From positions 1 to 64,000 of the forward strand of contig JASGKW010000007.1 in the NCBI GenBank assembly GCA_049840515.1: a stretch of 64,000 nucleotides of DNA. The letters run 5' to 3'. Each line of letters opens with the position of its first letter. The stretch's first letter is position 1. The notes under the pieces were generated by a model that ran no database searches, was not told where the DNA came from, and saw only the letters and a program-made list of their open reading frames with translations. Position numbers and translations under genes: made by a program. Positions 61,171-64,000 of this stretch are shown piece after piece. Source of the stretch: Muricomes sp049840515 (lineage in GTDB: Bacteria; Bacillota; Clostridia; Lachnospirales; Lachnospiraceae).

Positions 61171-61941
61171 ATGAAACGGAAGATTTTAAGTTTAGTACTA
61201 GTGACAGCATGTATAGTTTCCATGGCAGCATGTGGTTCAAAGAAAGAAGACAGCAGTTCAGGGGAAAGTAAGAAAGACACTTTAGTTATGGCCACGAATG
61301 CAGAGTTCCCGCCATATGAGTTTTATGAGGGAAAAGAAGTAGTGGGTATTGATGCAGATATCGCGAAGGCTGTTGCCGAGGAACTGGGAATGAAGCTGGA
61401 AATCGAGGATATGGCATTTGATTCAATTATTACAGCGGTATCCGGCGGAAAAGCTGACATTGGCGCAGCGGGTATGACAGTCACAGAAGACCGTCTGAAG
61501 AATGTTGATTTTACAGATACTTATGCGACAGCTACTCAGGTTATTATTGTCAAGGACGGCAGCACACTGGCAGGACCGGATGATTTGACAGGCAAAAAGG
61601 TTGGAGTACAGCTTGGAACTACAGGAGATATCTATGCAGATGATATCGAGGATGCGACAGTAGAGCGTTACAATAAGGGATTTGAAGCTGTTCAGGCATT
61701 ACAGCAGGGCAAGATTGATGCGGTAATCATCGACGGGGAGCCTGCAAAAGCTTTTGTTGCAGAGGCGGATGGCCTTAAGATTCTTGATGAGGCATTTACA
61801 GAAGAAGAGTACGCGATTGCTGTGAAAAAAGGAAATGATGAGTTGAAAGACAAAATCAACGGAGCGCTGGCTAAGCTGAAAGATTCCGGCAAGCTGGATG
61901 AAATCGTGGCAAAATATATTAATACTGACAGTGTGAACTAA
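61171..61941 (+). CDS. Amino acid ABC transporter, substrate-binding lipoprotein
   Basis: This 256-aa protein has a lipoprotein signal peptide (lipobox SMAAC, Cys21) and a solute-binding domain of the polar amino acid family (MATNAEFPPYEFYEGKEVVG, then DAVIIDGEPAKAF). It captures an amino acid outside the cell and hands it to the permease that follows. The ligand cannot be told from sequence; arginine-, cystine- and glutamine-type proteins share this form. A GGAGG-like site precedes the ATG. Confidence 0.93.
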   Translation: MKRKILSLVLVTACIVSMAACGSKKEDSSSGESKKDTLVMATNAEFPPYEFYEGKEVVGIDADIAKAVAEELGMKLEIEDMAFDSIITAVSGGKADIGAAGMTVTEDRLKNVDFTDTYATATQVIIVKDGSTLAGPDDLTGKKVGVQLGTTGDIYADDIEDATVERYNKGFEAVQALQQGKIDAVIIDGEPAKAFVAEADGLKILDEAFTEEEYAIAVKKGNDELKDKINGALAKLKDSGKLDEIVAKYINTDSVN

Positions 61942-61955
61942 AAGAGGATAAAATA

Positions 61956-62648
61956 ATGTTGCAGATATTGCAGGACAAGTTTTACACAAATTTTATAGAA
62001 GAAAACCGCTGGGAATATATTTTAGATGGGCTGGGGGTCACTTTACAAGTGACCTTCTTTGCAGTTATTATCGGTATTTTAATAGGCTTTTTGATTGCAA
62101 TTGTGCGTTCCACTCATGATAAGACTGGAAAGATGAAAATACTGAATGGTATCTGCAAGGTTTATCTGACAGTTATCCGGGGAACTCCGGTTGTTGTACA
62201 GCTTCTGATTATTTACTTTGTTATTTTCGGAAGCGCTGATATTAATAAGGTCATCGTGGCTATCATGGCGTTCGGTTTTAACTCGGGTGCCTATGTTGCG
62301 GAGATTTTCCGCTCAGGCATTATGTCCATAGACAGCGGACAGTTTGAGGCGGGGCGCAGCCTTGGCTTTAATTATGTACAGACTATGATTTACATTATTA
62401 TGCCGCAGGCATTTAAGAATGTTCTTCCCGCTCTGGGAAATGAGTTTATTGTGCTTTTAAAGGAGACTTCAGTTTCCGGTTATATTGCCCTGCAGGATTT
62501 GACAAAGGGCGGTGATATCATAAGAAGCCGTACCTATGATGCATTTATGCCTCTCATAGCCGTAGCATTAATCTACCTTATCATGGTAATGATATTTACA
62601 CAGTTGGTAAGTATGCTGGAGAGGAGGCTGAGAAACAGTGACCACTAA
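61956..62648 (+). CDS. Amino acid ABC transporter, permease
   Basis: This 230-aa membrane protein of the HisM/GlnP type has about five hydrophobic segments. The conserved cytoplasmic loop EAGRSLGFNYVQTMIYIIMP couples to the ATPase. It follows the binding-protein gene by 14 bp, and its end overlaps the ATPase gene by 11 bases, so translation is coupled. Confidence 0.95.
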   Translation: MLQILQDKFYTNFIEENRWEYILDGLGVTLQVTFFAVIIGILIGFLIAIVRSTHDKTGKMKILNGICKVYLTVIRGTPVVVQLLIIYFVIFGSADINKVIVAIMAFGFNSGAYVAEIFRSGIMSIDSGQFEAGRSLGFNYVQTMIYIIMPQAFKNVLPALGNEFIVLLKETSVSGYIALQDLTKGGDIIRSRTYDAFMPLIAVALIYLIMVMIFTQLVSMLERRLRNSDH

Positions 62649-63384
62649 TGGACAAGTTTTAATAAAAGTAGAAGATTTGCACAAAGTATATCACACCAAG
62701 CTTCACGCGTTGGACGGGGTTTCAGAGGAAATCTGCAAAGGTGAGGTTGTGGTTATCGTCGGACCTTCCGGCTCAGGTAAATCTACCTTCCTGCGTTCCC
62801 TGAACTTATTGGAAATGCCGACAACAGGACATGTTTATTTTGAAGGTGTAGATATTACAGGCAAAGAGACAGACATTGACCTCCACCGCCGGAAGATGGG
62901 CATGGTATTCCAGCATTTTAATCTGTTCCCACATAAGACCATACTGGAAAATATAACTCTGGCGCCCATTAAGCTTCTGAAAAAGAGCAAGGCGGAGGCA
63001 GAAAAACATGCCATGGAGCTGTTAAGGCTGGTTGGCCTGGAAGAGAAGGCGAATGGATATCCCTCTCAATTGTCAGGCGGACAGAAGCAGCGTATCGCCA
63101 TTGTGCGCTCTTTGGCGATGGACCCGGATGTGATGCTTTTCGATGAGCCGACTTCCGCTCTGGACCCCGAGATGGTAGGAGAAGTTCTGGAGCTGATGAA
63201 GAAATTAGCTTATGACGGAATGACAATGGTTGTAGTGACACATGAGATGGGATTTGCCAGAGAAGTGGCTACAAGAGTCATCTTTATGGATGAAGGAAAA
63301 ATAAAAGAACAGGGAGAGCCGGAAGAATTTTTTGGAAATCCGCGTGACCCGAGATTAAAAGAATTTTTATCTAAAATACTATAA
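62638..63384 (+). CDS. Amino acid ABC transporter, ATP-binding protein
   Basis: This is the 248-aa ATPase of the GlnQ/HisP type. Walker A is GPSGSGKST, the Q-loop is MVFQHFNLFPHKT, the signature is QLSGGQKQR and Walker B is VMLFDEPTSALDP. It starts at a GTG inside the permease 3' end. It is the last gene of the three-gene operon and is followed by a terminator. Confidence 0.96.
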   Translation: MTTNGQVLIKVEDLHKVYHTKLHALDGVSEEICKGEVVVIVGPSGSGKSTFLRSLNLLEMPTTGHVYFEGVDITGKETDIDLHRRKMGMVFQHFNLFPHKTILENITLAPIKLLKKSKAEAEKHAMELLRLVGLEEKANGYPSQLSGGQKQRIAIVRSLAMDPDVMLFDEPTSALDPEMVGEVLELMKKLAYDGMTMVVVTHEMGFAREVATRVIFMDEGKIKEQGEPEEFFGNPRDPRLKEFLSKIL

Positions 63385-63394
63385 CAAGAGAGAA

Positions 63395-63426
63395 AGTGTC
63401 GGAGAATCTTTTCCGGCACTATTTTA
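63395..63426 (+). terminator. Terminator of the amino acid ABC operon
   Basis: A 9-bp stem with one G-U pair (AGTGTCGGA and TCCGGCACT) is followed by ATTTTAT. It lies 10 bp after the ATPase gene. Confidence 0.75.
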
Positions 63427-63470
63427 TCATTTAGGAAAGATATGAGAATACAGGAAAGTTGTGAGAATAT

Positions 63471-64000
63471 ATGAAATATGAAAGAATTGATGAGGCAGTA
63501 TTTCTAAAGCGTCCAAATAGATTTATTGCCCATGTTGAGATAGAGGGGAAACAGGAAGTGATACATGTGAAGAATACAGGGCGGTGTGCAGAATTATTAG
63601 TCCCCGGTGCCACTGTCTATGTGCAGAAGAGTGAGAATCCCCAGCGCAAGACGGGGAGGGATTTGATTGCGGTAAAAAAGGGAGAGCGCCTGATTAATAT
63701 GGATTCACAGATTCCCAACAGAGTTGTCCAGGAATGGATTGAAGGCGGAGGACTTTTTGGTGAAAATCCCTATGTAAGGCCGGAGACTACCTATGGAAAT
63801 TCCCGGTTTGACCTTTATGTGGAGACGGGGGAGAGAAAGTGTTTCATTGAGGTAAAAGGAGTCACTTTGGAGGAAGATGGTGTAGTCCGTTTCCCGGATG
63901 CGCCGAGCCCCCGTGCGGTGAAGCATGTAGAAGAACTGTGCAGAGCGGTAAAGGACGGGTACGAAGCATATGTTATATTGGTTGTACAAATGAGAGATGT
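63471..64000 (+). CDS. sfsA: SfsA-family protein, cut by the window edge
   Basis: The first 176 residues of an expected 230 or so are present. The N-terminal OB-like part has MKYERIDEAVFLKRPNRFIA and VKNTGRCAELLVPGA. The nuclease-like part carries SRFDLYVE and CFIEVKGVTL, the PD-(D/E)xK residues, and FPDAPSPRAVKHVEEL. SfsA was named for sugar fermentation stimulation in E. coli and is now viewed as a DNA/RNA nuclease. The ribosome binding site is weak. Confidence 0.92.
   Translation, partial: MKYERIDEAVFLKRPNRFIAHVEIEGKQEVIHVKNTGRCAELLVPGATVYVQKSENPQRKTGRDLIAVKKGERLINMDSQIPNRVVQEWIEGGGLFGENPYVRPETTYGNSRFDLYVETGERKCFIEVKGVTLEEDGVVRFPDAPSPRAVKHVEELCRAVKDGYEAYVILVVQMRD

Overview
This window reads as the chromosome of an anaerobic gut-type Firmicute, most likely a Lachnospiraceae (Clostridium cluster XIVa) species. 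The reasons are FabK-type fatty acid synthesis with a fused AccD-AccA, a zinc-type S14, a KOW protein beside adk/infA, AdhE, PaaX/EFR1-type accessory genes, and selenoprotein-dependent Stickland-type reductases. Family and genus placement is inference from gene content.

Layout: a tRNA-Leu lies at the left edge. Next comes a fatty acid synthesis operon (472-11343: fabH, acpP, fabK, fabD, fabG, fabF, accB, fabZ, accC, accDA, a second FabK-like flavoprotein, and a MarR/FabT-type repressor) with a FabT-like palindrome at its promoter. A small metabolic block follows (11667-14142), then a selenium block (14327-21534: yedF, selD read through an in-frame UGA, selA, selB, LysR, cysteine desulfurase-like). 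After a PaaX/EFR1 pair come two paralogous D-proline-reductase-like clusters. Cluster 1 (25031-30654) is selenium-independent: its PrdB has Cys where Sec is expected, its CBO2463-like protein is duplicated, and its PrdE and PrdD halves are fused in swapped order. Two paralogous TetR regulators flank it. The tRNA-Sec gene (selC) lies between the clusters. Cluster 2 (31973-37678) is the canonical type, with a UGA/SECIS in prdB and separate prdD and prdE. The S10-spc-alpha ribosomal superoperon (38987-55085) follows, then adhE behind a Rex-like operator, a PcsB/SleB-like cell wall hydrolase, a Cof-type phosphatase, uppP, a polar amino acid ABC transporter, and the start of sfsA.

How it works together: yedF, selDAB, selC and the desulfurase-like gene supply selenocysteine to SelD itself and to PrdB of cluster 2. 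Cluster 1 looks like a Cys-based relative that would not need that machinery and may act on another substrate. The permuted PrdE-PrdD protein is the most unusual item. PrdD and PrdE match the two halves of PrdA on either side of its Thr-Cys pyruvoyl cleavage site, so the fusion is a circular permutant opened at that site.

Data quality matters here. Single-base indels break rplB, rplD, secY, fabH and others. Several of these genes are essential, so most breaks are probably sequence errors rather than pseudogenes. They are densest in Prd cluster 2. Three families of small palindromic repeats are also scattered through the window.
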